Part shown: piece by piece, positions 1 through 6,627 of the stretch | Position numbering within the stretch: position 1 is the first letter of the stretch | How the letters are laid out: the number at the start of each line of letters is the position of its first letter | Assembly: GCA_903864555.1 (NCBI GenBank) | Contig: CAIPGJ010000373.1 | Span: 1 to 9,352 of the forward strand | Direction: 5' to 3' | DNA length: 9,352 bases | Source: an uncultured Pseudomonadota bacterium | GTDB taxonomy: Bacteria > Pseudomonadota > Gammaproteobacteria > Burkholderiales > SG8-39 | Notes under the pieces: generated by a model | The model's database searches: none | What the model was told of the DNA's origin: nothing | The model's input: only the letters and a program-made list of their open reading frames with translations | Position numbers and translations under genes: made by a program

Positions 1-184
1 CGCGACGCAGTCGCGCGGGGGGATTTTCTACCGCTACGCCTGCAGTACGCCGCATTGCCTGGTGTATATCGGGGATGTCATTCGGCGCCGCCCTGCCTGC
101 AAGGTAAAAAAACACTGCCCGGCATTCAAGACAAGGTTTTGCGAAGGCAGGCAGATCGGGCTGCGGCCTGTTGGCCAAAATCCC

Positions 185-226
185 CCCGCTCGGCTTCGCC
201 GAGTCGGCCCCCCTTTGACAAGGGGG
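185..226 (-). terminator. Double hairpin, possible 3' end of the Bug-protein transcript
   Basis: Two stems lie in tandem about 110-150 nt after the stop of the minus-strand gene ending at 335. The first, at 209-226, is 7 bp with a TGAC loop. The second, at 189-203, is CTCGGC/GCCGAG with a 3-nt loop. Read on the minus strand, the second is followed by a G-run and then ATTTT. The lack of an immediate U-tract makes this a poor intrinsic terminator, and the stems may simply belong to the repeat. Confidence 0.3.
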
Positions 227-232
227 TTAACA
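212..232. repeat. 21-bp direct repeat, copy 1
   Basis: This is an exact 21-bp match to 277-297, beginning CCTTTGACAAGG and ending GTTAACA. In this copy the preceding C-run allows a 7-bp stem (209-215 with 220-226) around a TGAC loop. It looks like a small REP-type intergenic repeat, but whether it recurs elsewhere in the genome cannot be seen here. Confidence 0.8.
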
Positions 233-276
233 CCGACCGGCCTGCTGGCCTTGCTTCCCCTGAATTCGGCGAAGCA

Positions 277-297
277 CCTTTGACAAGGGGGTTAACA
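277..297. repeat. 21-bp direct repeat, copy 2
   Basis: This copy is identical to 212-232 and starts 65 bp further on. It lacks the extended C-run on its left, so only a 4-bp stem (CCTT/AAGG) remains. Both copies have a TCGGC/GAAG-rich element just to the left (gcttcgccgag before copy 1, ttcggcgaag before copy 2). The duplicated unit may therefore be longer and partly diverged. Confidence 0.75.
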
Positions 298-334
298 GCG
301 CAGCGCCCGCGATTGGGGGAAAGCGGACGCCCCC

Positions 335-1294
335 TCAATCCATCAGGGGAATGTTGAGCCGCCTGTAGTCCGCCTGGTACTCCGCCGCGTCCTTGCGCAT
401 GAAGGTGGCGAACTGGTCAGCGGTGCCGGTCCAGGTTTCGATGGCCTGCTTCGCCAGCAGTTCGCGGGTGTCGGGTGCCGAGGTGACCGACTTCATGGCC
501 TCCTGCAGCCGGGTGAGGCTGGCGCGCGGCGTGACGGCCGGCACAAACACTGCTGACCAGTAGGTGAAGCTGACGTCCACACCAGCCTCCTTGAGGGTGG
601 GCAGGTCGGGGGCGGATTTCATGCGGTCGGTGGAGGACACCGCAAGTCCGCGGATCTGCGGCTGCTTCATGCGCTGCATGCCGCTGTAGAGCGTGGCGAA
701 GTAAAGGTGGATGTCGCCCGAGGTCAGCGCGAGGGCCATGGCATCACCGCCCTTGAAGGGGATGCCTTCCATGTCCAGTTTTGCGGCGAACTTGAATCGC
801 TCGGCGAGGATGGTGGCGCCGGAGGTCGGCCCCAATGAACCGTAATTGAGCTTGCCCTTGTTGGCACGCGCGTGGGCAATCAACTCGGGCACGCTCCTCA
901 CCGGCAGCGCCGCATTGACGAGCAGCGAGTAGGCGCCCAGGCCCAGCGGTCCGACCACGGCAAGGTCATCGAGTTTGTACTGCGGATCCTTGAAGGCAAA
1001 GGGATTGATCACCACCTCCGGCGTGCTGTAGAGCAGGCTGTAGCCGTAGGGCTGGGTGCGCAGGACTTCGCGCGTGGCGATCAGGCCGCCGCCACCGGGC
1101 CGGTTCTCGACGATGACCGGCTGGCCCAGTTGCGGTGACAGGCGCTGCGCGATGAAACGCGCATGCAGGTCCGACGCCGAACCGGGCGAGAAGATCGTGA
1201 CCACGCGCAGGGAGCGGGCAGGAAAGTCCTGCGCGCCGGCGACCGTTGCCACAGAAAGCAGCGCCAGAGATGCGAACCGTATTGTTGCAAGCAT
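335..1294 (-). CDS. Bug/TctC-type periplasmic binding protein (paralogue 1)
   Basis: This encodes a 319-residue secreted solute-binding protein of the tripartite tricarboxylate transporter (Bug) family, whose members capture carboxylates or similar small molecules in the periplasm. The N-terminus is a signal peptide with an Ala-rich core and a likely cut near VAGA-QDFP. Family features follow: the ligand loop at 34-42 (IFSPGSASD), a GQPVIVENRPGG segment, GYSLLY, KLNYGSLGPTSG, and PDLPTLKEAG near the C-terminus. The loop reads PGSASD instead of the usual PGGxxD. I chose the ATG at 1294 because GGGAAG lies 6 nt upstream and it leaves a compact signal peptide. An ATG at 1312 and a GTG at 1318 are alternatives that add 6 or 8 residues. 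It lies 57 bp after its paralogue and is probably cotranscribed. No TctA/TctB membrane genes are present and the ligand is unknown. Confidence 0.93.
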   Translation of the reverse strand: MLATIRFASLALLSVATVAGAQDFPARSLRVVTIFSPGSASDLHARFIAQRLSPQLGQPVIVENRPGGGGLIATREVLRTQPYGYSLLYSTPEVVINPFAFKDPQYKLDDLAVVGPLGLGAYSLLVNAALPVRSVPELIAHARANKGKLNYGSLGPTSGATILAERFKFAAKLDMEGIPFKGGDAMALALTSGDIHLYFATLYSGMQRMKQPQIRGLAVSSTDRMKSAPDLPTLKEAGVDVSFTYWSAVFVPAVTPRASLTRLQEAMKSVTSAPDTRELLAKQAIETWTGTADQFATFMRKDAAEYQADYRRLNIPLMD

Positions 1295-1351
1295 GATGGT
1301 CTTCCCATTCATTGACACTGCGCTTTCATCCAGCCGAAGCCGATGCCCGGC

Positions 1352-2320
1352 TCAATCCATCAAGGGTATCTTCAGCCGCTTGTAATCGGCCTGCAGTTCG
1401 GCGCCTTCCTTGCGGATGAAACTGGTGAACTGGTCCACGCTGCCGGTCCAGGTCTCGATGGCCTGTTTGGCGAGGAGGTCTTTGGTGTCCTGCGAGGCAG
1501 TCACCGTGCGCATGGCGTCCTGCAGCTTTTGCTGCATGGGGCGCGGCGCCACCGAGGGCACGAACACGGCCGACCAGTAGGTGAGCTGCACATCGGGATA
1601 GCCCTGTTCCTTCAAGGTCGGCAGGTCGGGCGCCGCCTTCATGCGCTCCAGCGAAGTGGCGGCCAGACCGCGGATCTGGGGGTTCTTCATGCGCTGCATG
1701 GCGGTGTAGAGCGTGGCGAAGTAGACGTGGATGTCACCGGCCAGCAGGGCCACGGCCACCGGATCGCCGCCCTTGAAGGGGATGCCCACCATGTCGATGC
1801 CGGCGGCCTGCTTGAAGCGTTCGGCCAGGATGGTGTTGCCGGCGGTAGGCCCGAGCGAGCCGTAATTGAGCTTGCCCGGATTCGCCCTGGCGTAGGCCAC
1901 CAGCTCGGCGACGTTCTTCGCCGGGACGGAGTGGTGGATGATGAGGCCGTAGGCGCCCAGGCCCAGCGGCCCGACCACGGACAGATCCTCGATCTTGTAT
2001 TGCGGGTCCTTGTAGGCAAAGGCATTGCCCACCACTTCCGGGGTGGTGTAGAGCAGGCTGTAGCCCAGTTGCGGCGCGCGGATCACGTCGCGTGTGGCGA
2101 TCAGGCCACCGCCACCGGGCTTGTTGTCGACGATGATGGGTTGGCCGAGCAGCGGTGACAGGCGCTGCGACAGGAAGCGCGCATGCACGTCCGATGCCGA
2201 GCCCGGCGCGAAGATGGTCACCAGTCGCACCGCGCGCACCGGGTAGTCCTGGGCGGTGGCGATGGAGGTGCAGAGCGAAACGAGAATGGCGGCGGCCAGT
2301 TGCAGTTTGTTTGAAACCAT
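1352..2320 (-). CDS. Bug/TctC-type periplasmic binding protein (paralogue 2)
   Basis: This encodes a 322-residue periplasmic solute-binding protein closely related to the next gene downstream. Over a 67-residue stretch near the N-terminus I count 50 identities by eye, and both end in IPLMD. A signal peptide (MVSNKLQLAAAILV onward) is followed by a likely cut near ATA-QDYP. The ligand loop is IFAPGSASD at 36-44, again with Ser replacing the second Gly of the family's usual PGG. The frame is open upstream to 2539, but that 73-residue extension looks nothing like a protein of this family. The ATG at 2320 has GGGAG 5 nt upstream and begins directly with the signal peptide, so it is the start. As the first gene of the pair, its promoter should lie in the AT-rich gap before selB. 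The ligand is unknown; carboxylates are typical for the family. Confidence 0.95.
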   Translation of the reverse strand: MVSNKLQLAAAILVSLCTSIATAQDYPVRAVRLVTIFAPGSASDVHARFLSQRLSPLLGQPIIVDNKPGGGGLIATRDVIRAPQLGYSLLYTTPEVVGNAFAYKDPQYKIEDLSVVGPLGLGAYGLIIHHSVPAKNVAELVAYARANPGKLNYGSLGPTAGNTILAERFKQAAGIDMVGIPFKGGDPVAVALLAGDIHVYFATLYTAMQRMKNPQIRGLAATSLERMKAAPDLPTLKEQGYPDVQLTYWSAVFVPSVAPRPMQQKLQDAMRTVTASQDTKDLLAKQAIETWTGSVDQFTSFIRKEGAELQADYKRLKIPLMD

Positions 2321-2712
2321 GTTTTCTCCCCTGTGTCCGGATCGGCCGCAGCGATGCAGCCGTTCATTGTCCCCAAGCGGCCTTCTTGTTTGCCTGCAAG
2401 CCTGGCATGGGGTTGCGCGTGGCCGATGTCCCTTGAGTGCAACGGTGCTGCGGTGATGGGACTGCGGTCTGCACGCGGGAAGTTTATGCCGATTCCGGGG
2501 TAGTTCCTTACGTACGGATATCAAACCCGACCAACGCACGCAGGCTGACTTCGGCCACCGCCTGCCTCAGGGGATTTATGATCAATTTAGAATGGTCATG
2601 CTTATCATCATTGCCTAAAAAGCAATATTATTATCAATTGATACAGGCATGCCAGCCTGACCAACCCGGCTCCCACCACACCACGCCCTCACTGCCACGC
2701 GATGACTGCGGC
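2321..2712. other. Intergenic region with an AT-rich island
   Basis: This 392-bp gap separates the end of selB from the Bug-protein pair. Most of it has the window's normal GC-rich composition, but about 2572-2645 is strikingly AT-rich. The island contains the palindrome TATCAATTGATA (2632-2643) and an ATTGC/GCAAT inverted repeat around 2610-2626. It is the natural place for the promoter of the Bug pair on the minus strand, although I found no convincing -35/-10 pair. Open frames crossing it on the plus strand have no ribosome-binding site or recognisable product. I looked for a selC (tRNA-Sec) gene and saw none. Confidence 0.6.
2632..2643. promoter_or_regulatory. 12-bp palindrome in the AT-rich island
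   Basis: The sequence TATCAATTGATA is a perfect 12-bp palindrome. It lies about 310 bp upstream of the first Bug-protein start and about 70 bp past the selB stop. It could be a binding site for a dimeric regulator such as a LysR-type protein. AT-rich DNA also produces such palindromes by chance, so the regulatory reading is weak. Confidence 0.3.
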
Positions 2713-4728
2713 CTACCAGCGCCGAACGACTGTCTTCTTTTTCGGATTGGGCGGTGTGGCCGTGGGTAGCGCGGCGGGCTTGGGACAGGGCGCGGAATCC
2801 CCGAGGATGGGGATGCGATCCTTGGCCATCTTCCTCACGTCGCCGATGCGGCGCGTGATGCCCAGGCTGTCGAGGAATTCGAGGATCTCGATGGAGAGCG
2901 TGCGGTTGACGCCGGTGGCGTCGCGGTACTGCGCGGCGGTAAAGGTGGCGGCCGGTTGTGCTTTGGCCACCATGTCGGCGGTGGCGGCAAACATGGCCAT
3001 GGTGGCGCGCAGGTAGTAACGCTCGCCGGGAATGCGCAGCACTTCCCCGCTCTGGCGACGGCGGAACAGCAGGTCCTTTAACGCCTTCTCCGGCACGCGC
3101 AGCTCCAGCGCCAGCTTGTCGATGGGCGGCGGGGCCAGGCCCGCCTCCATCAGCGCCACCACCAGCTTCTGCCACAAGGCCTCGTCTTCGGAATCGGCGG
3201 CGGCGCCACGGTTGACCAGGCGCACGGTGGAATTCTGCAACTCGACCTTGCCTTCATTGGCCAGTTGCTGCAGCAGCGCGAGGAAGGCCGGCACGCCAAA
3301 CTGCGGCGCAGCGCTGCGCCGCAGTTTGGGCACGCCCAGTGCCGCGGCCCCCGGCGTCACCGCGTGGAAATCGGCCAGTCCCTTCATCACGGCCTCGCTG
3401 GCCTGAGCCAGCGCCGCCTTCGACATGGCGTGGTGGCGCTCGCGACCGATCAGCAGGGCGCCGGCAGCGGCAAGCAACTGCTCGGCGTGATGGCGTGTCA
3501 GGTTGAAGGTGGCCTCGAACAGGGGCACGTCCAGCACATGGCCCGGAATGGCCAGCAGCCTCTCCAGCGCGCTGTTCGCATCGTGTGACTGCAGCGCCTC
3601 GACATAGGCGGGACGATTGGTTTGCCCGCGGCGCGAGGCCGGAGCAAACGGGTCGAGCACCAGACCGCCGCCGATGGTGTAGCGGGCGGAGGGTTCGCGC
3701 AGGATGAAGCGGTCGCCATGCGCGGCGACGATGTCGCGCTCCAGCACCAGCTGGATGACACGGCGTTCGCCCTGCAGCAGCGGCTTTCGCGCATCCAGCG
3801 CAACGCGGGCGCGCACGCGCGCCGTGGCGATGTGCACGTCCACCGCCGACCAGTGTGCCAGCGGGCCCGGGGCGTGCTGCAGCAGCGTGCAGTTCACTTC
3901 CAGGCGGTGCGTGAGCTGATTGGCCGCGGCAGCCACCGCCCAGGTGCCCCGCCCCACTTCATCCACCGACACGCCGGCCAGGTTCAGCGCGCAGCGTTGT
4001 CCGGCGGCGGCCTTCTCGGCAGTCTGCCCACGGATCTGGATCTGGCGCACCCGGCCCTCGGCCTTGCCCGGGGCAATCAGCACATGGTCGCCATTGGCCA
4101 CCTGACCATCGAAGACGGTGCCCGTCACCACCGTGCCGCTGCCCTTGACCGAGAAGGCGCGGTCGATGGCAAAGCGGAAATGACGCTCCGGCTGGAAGCG
4201 CGACTGGGTGTTGCGGTCAGCGGCAATCAACGCCTGGCGCAATTCATCCACGCCGGCGCCGGTCTGCGCCGACACCGGCATCCAGGCGATGCCGGCCAGG
4301 CTGGTGGCCGACAACATGCCCTGCACCTGGGCGCCCACCTCGGCCACGCGTGCCGCTTCGACGCGGTCGGTCTTGGTGATGGCGACCAGGCCCAAGCGTA
4401 TGCCCAGCAGGTCGAGGATCTGGATGTGCTCGACGGTCTGCGGCATCACGCCGTCGTCGGCCGCCACCACGATGAGGGCAAAGTCGATGCCGCACACGCC
4501 GGCAATCATGTTGCGCACGAACTTCTCGTGTCCCGGCACATCGACAAAGCCGACCAGCCCGTCCTGCCGGCCGCCTTCCACCTTTGCATACGGCAGATAG
4601 GCAAAGCCCAGGTCGATGGAGATACCGCGCGCCTTTTCCTCGGGCAGGCGGTCGGTGTCTACGCCGGTGAGGATCTTCACCAGCGTGGTCTTGCCGTGGT
4701 CGATGTGCCCTGCGGTGGCAACGATCAT
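2713..4728 (-). CDS. selB: Selenocysteine-specific elongation factor SelB
   Basis: SelB is the GTPase that binds selenocysteyl-tRNA(Sec) and a SECIS hairpin in the mRNA, delivering selenocysteine at in-frame UGA codons. The 671-residue product begins directly with the G domain: P-loop GHIDHGKT at 7-14, switch [13 protein letters not shown] at 34-45, DVPGHE at 63-68, TKTD at 118-121 and SAQ at 153-155. Beta-barrel domains follow from about 186 ([14 protein letters not shown]) to GGGLVLDP at 353-360. The C-terminal part, about 385-640, matches the four winged helices that bind SECIS RNA, ending in the typical [12 protein letters not shown] at 616-627. A tail of about 30 residues, rich in Pro then Lys/Arg, extends past the last winged helix and is unusual. 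The start ATG has GGAG 11 nt upstream. The gene begins 24 bp after the UGSC selenoprotein stop, so the decoding factor and a likely client are probably cotranscribed. selA and selC are not here. Confidence 0.97.
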   Translation of the reverse strand: MIVATAGHIDHGKTTLVKILTGVDTDRLPEEKARGISIDLGFAYLPYAKVEGGRQDGLVGFVDVPGHEKFVRNMIAGVCGIDFALIVVAADDGVMPQTVEHIQILDLLGIRLGLVAITKTDRVEAARVAEVGAQVQGMLSATSLAGIAWMPVSAQTGAGVDELRQALIAADRNTQSRFQPERHFRFAIDRAFSVKGSGTVVTGTVFDGQVANGDHVLIAPGKAEGRVRQIQIRGQTAEKAAAGQRCALNLAGVSVDEVGRGTWAVAAAANQLTHRLEVNCTLLQHAPGPLAHWSAVDVHIATARVRARVALDARKPLLQGERRVIQLVLERDIVAAHGDRFILREPSARYTIGGGLVLDPFAPASRRGQTNRPAYVEALQSHDANSALERLLAIPGHVLDVPLFEATFNLTRHHAEQLLAAAGALLIGRERHHAMSKAALAQASEAVMKGLADFHAVTPGAAALGVPKLRRSAAPQFGVPAFLALLQQLANEGKVELQNSTVRLVNRGAAADSEDEALWQKLVVALMEAGLAPPPIDKLALELRVPEKALKDLLFRRRQSGEVLRIPGERYYLRATMAMFAATADMVAKAQPAATFTAAQYRDATGVNRTLSIEILEFLDSLGITRRIGDVRKMAKDRIPILGDSAPCPKPAALPTATPPNPKKKTVVRRW

Positions 4729-4752
4729 GTGAGGGCCATCTCCGGTTTCATG

Positions 4753-6402
4753 TTATTTCACGTCTGCTGCGGCCCACGGGCTGCCATCGGCCTTGAGCAC
4801 GGGTTTGGTCACCGAGCGCGTGGCGCCGAAGGTCGGCACGTACATGGAGTGCTTGCCGGCGCCACCGGCGACAACGATGACCACGTCCTCCCAGCGCTGC
4901 ACCACCGATACCAGCGTGTCGGGCGAGATGTTGCGGTCCTTGTAGCGCATGGCCATGCGGCGCATCAGCCGGCGCTCGATGTTTTCGCGCGAGAAGCGCG
5001 TGATGGGCATGCGCGCCTCTTCGTACAAGGCCTTCTGCACGTCTTCCTTGCTCCAGCCATCGGCGGCAATGGTGGCGGCATGCTCGGGGCTCAGCACCAC
5101 CAGCGTGTCGCCGTTGTAGTAGACATTGTTCTGCCCGCACTGCGCCATGGTGCCGGCCACCATGGTGACGATGCCGCCGGCGGTGGTGCTTTCATGGTCG
5201 TTGATGTTGTGCGGCGACTCGGCGCCCACCATGGTGACGGTGCTCACCTCACTGGCAAACCCGCGTTGCGCGGCCAGGGTCGGCCAGCCGGCCGGCAGGG
5301 CCGCTTCGTTCTCCGAGATGCAATAGGTGAACTTGCCCGGATGGCCCATGGTGGCCTTGTCGATCTCCGCCGGAATCGCCCCGCCGATGTTGATCAGGAT
5401 GAGGCGAATGGCGCGGCCGATGACGCCATTGGCCCAGGGGCCGGGGCCGAAGGTGCCGCTGCCGCCATGAATGTTGAGCGCCCCGGCCAGCGGGCCGTTG
5501 ACGATGAGCAACGGGCCCACCGGGTGGGTGGTGGCCTGGCAGCCATACAGGTTGAACTGCGGCTCGGCCATGGCCTGCGCCGCGGCCATCAGGATGGGCA
5601 TGTGCTGCGGCCGGCAGCCGGCCATCACCGCATTCACGGCGATCAGTTCCACCGTGGCCACGCCCATGCGCGGCGCCAGCACGGCCACCTGGCTGTCGGC
5701 CGCAAGGCCGGCGCCCCTCACCATCGCGGCGACGCGTTCCTCGGTGGGCGGCACCAGCGGCAGGCCATCGCCCCAGTTGCGGCGCAGGAATTCGGCCTGC
5801 AGGTCGGTGTACTCATCCTCGCAGGCGATCTCCACGCGCTCGGCAGTGGTGCGTGCCGCCGACGCGGTGGCGCCGGCTTGCAGCGGCGTGGTCAGTTTGG
5901 CGACGATTTCGTCGAAAGCCTTGTCGACCTTGGCCAGCACCGAATCCAGCGGCGTGCCGCCCAGTGGATGCGGCAGCACCACGCACGGCAGATTGGGCAT
6001 GCCCAACACCTTGGCCTGGCTGGCCGCCAGGCCGGTGAAGGAGGTGCTGATCAGGAGCACTGAGGGCATGCCGAGCTTTTCGGCTTCAACTGAGTCGTGG
6101 ACACTCCACGACGTGCAGGAGCCTCAGTCGCCTAAGGCATTGATGACAACATCACAGTTCTGGCGCAGGTTCTGCATCATCTGTGTGGTTGCCGGGGTCG
6201 ATGCCGCCACCTTGGAGGCGAGCATGGTCTCGATGCCGGGAAAACGCTCCTTCAGCCGGCGGTCGATATGGGCCATCATCTTGTCCACCGGGGCCTTGGC
6301 ATTGTCCAGCAGGCCGACGCGCACGCCCTGCAGTGATGAGGGACGCGCAGAGGCCCCCACGCTCAGGGGCAGTGACTGAGCTTCCGGGGAACACAGCTTC
6401 AT
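4753..6402 (-). CDS. UGSC-family selenoprotein, TGA at 6126-6124 read as selenocysteine
   Basis: One 549-residue protein results if the in-frame TGA is decoded as Sec at position 93. Seen: the frame from ATG 6402 (AAGGAG 8 nt upstream) runs 92 codons to the TGA. It then continues in frame as GSCTSWSVHDSVEAEKLG and on to TAA at 4753. Both sides read as one protein: before the TGA comes NCDVVINALGD, after it a hydrophobic strand (SVLLISTSF). U93 and C96 form a Sec-x-x-Cys redox-type motif. A second part, from about 195 to the end, begins EDEYTDLQAEFLRRNWGDGL (WGDGLPLVPPT at 210-220) and carries conserved-looking Cys at 263 and 361. No signal peptide or membrane segment is evident, so it is probably cytoplasmic. 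Known: the family carries UGSC or CGSC; to my knowledge its reaction is not established. Starting at the downstream ATG 6069 would lose the whole motif. Proximity to selB supports Sec insertion strongly. Confidence 0.92.
6082..6123 (-). promoter_or_regulatory. SECIS-like hairpin just after the UGA codon
   Basis: On the minus strand, 6112-6105 (GTCGTGGA) pairs perfectly with 6101-6094 (TCCACGAC), closing a 3-nt GTG loop. The stem starts 11 nt and the loop 19 nt after the UGA. Bacterial SECIS elements lie within the coding region immediately after the UGA, with a small apical loop carrying a G in its first two positions; this fits both rules. A lower 4-bp stem (GGCT 6123-6120 with AGCC 6085-6082) could extend it almost to the UGA. 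SelB's winged helices would bind the loop. Folding was done by eye only. Confidence 0.75.
6124..6126 (-). other. Selenocysteine (UGA) codon
   Basis: This TGA is the only stop in the frame between ATG 6402 and TAA 4753. The following codons GGC TCC TGC give Gly-Ser-Cys, completing the U-G-S-C signature. A hairpin follows at the expected distance, and selB is the next gene in the transcript. True termination here would leave a 92-residue fragment followed by a separate reading frame with no ribosome-binding site of its own seen near 6069. Confidence 0.9.
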
Positions 6403-6492
6403 GGTTGTCGCTCCTTGGGTTCGAATCGGGGCCTCGCACCCCGTCCTTGGGCTTGCAGCCGGTGGGGCAGTCAACCCCGCAGGGCAACGGCC

Positions 6493-6498
6493 TATAAT
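6493..6498 (+). promoter_or_regulatory. Candidate -10 box TATAAT
   Basis: This is an exact sigma-70 -10 hexamer in an otherwise GC-rich region, 130 bp upstream of the Bug-protein start. At 16-18 bp upstream no hexamer matches TTGACA in more than three positions, so the promoter would be weak or activator-dependent. Confidence 0.45.
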
Positions 6499-6512
6499 CA
6501 AGCAGAGCATTC

Positions 6513-6533
6513 TACCAACGGCATCCGTTGGTA
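6513..6533. promoter_or_regulatory. Perfect palindrome with 9-bp arms, candidate operator
   Basis: The arms TACCAACGG and CCGTTGGTA are exact reverse complements around a central CAT. The element starts 15 bp after the TATAAT box, near the expected transcription start, which is a typical place for a repressor site. The size and symmetry fit a helix-turn-helix dimer such as a GntR- or LacI-type regulator, but no regulator gene is in the window. It could also form an RNA hairpin in the 5' leader. Confidence 0.55.
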
Positions 6534-6627
6534 CCGATTGACGAATGTGCCGCCCTGCAGCGCCCGACAGAAAAAAGACCAACGGGACCGCAAACGCGAT
6601 CACGGCACCGCGACACAAGGAGGCACC

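Larger units (their letters stand above)
1..334. other. Non-coding stretch downstream of the Bug-protein pair
   Basis: No gene can be supported here. Short frames are open on both strands, as expected for GC-rich DNA, but none has a good ribosome-binding site or a recognisable product. A frame open from the left edge to 283 on the plus strand could be the tail of a gene starting outside the window, but its translation resembles nothing I know. The stretch holds an inverted repeat at the left edge (CGCGAC 1-6, GTCGCG 10-15), two copies of a 21-bp direct repeat, and two GC-rich hairpins around 185-232. It follows the stop codon of the last minus-strand gene, so it probably includes that transcript's 3' end. 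Confidence 0.6.
6403..6627. promoter_or_regulatory. Divergent promoter region
   Basis: The UGSC-selB unit leaves to the left and the Bug-enolase-MmgE/PrpD unit to the right of this 225-bp spacer. On the plus strand a perfect TATAAT lies at 6493-6498, but its -35 is poor. On the minus strand TTGGTA (6518-6513) and TATAGG, separated by 16 nt, make a possible weak promoter toward the selenoprotein gene. A 21-bp palindrome at 6513-6533 overlaps that -35 and lies just downstream of the expected plus-strand start point near 6505. The leader of the rightward transcript would be about 120 nt. Confidence 0.5.

Noticed and set aside
2321..2539. N-terminal extension of the second Bug protein
   Set aside because: The extension is Arg/His-rich and precedes a complete signal peptide with its own ribosome-binding site, which would be non-functional if internal.
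2437..2769. Plus-strand 110-codon frame across the AT-rich island
   Set aside because: It overlaps the end of selB antisense and has no clear ribosome-binding site or recognisable product.
3622..6063. Very long plus-strand open frame (813 codons) opposite selB and the selenoprotein gene
   Set aside because: It is antisense to two confidently identified genes. Its translation is low-complexity, rich in His/Arg/Gly/Ala, with no recognisable domain or ribosome-binding site, as expected from GC-rich codon use on the other strand.
4753..6069. A separate gene starting at ATG 6069
   Set aside because: No ribosome-binding site is convincing there. The frame continues upstream through GSCTSWSVHDSVEAEKLG to the TGA, and the family motif would be lost.
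6411..6440. tRNA T-arm-like GGTTCGAATC at 6418-6427, possible selC or truncated tRNA
   Set aside because: The flanking bases do not form the 5-bp T stem, and no acceptor, anticodon or D arm can be drawn on either strand.
6469..6476. Minus-strand TTGACT as a -35 box for the selenoprotein gene
   Set aside because: No acceptable -10 hexamer lies 16-18 bp downstream.
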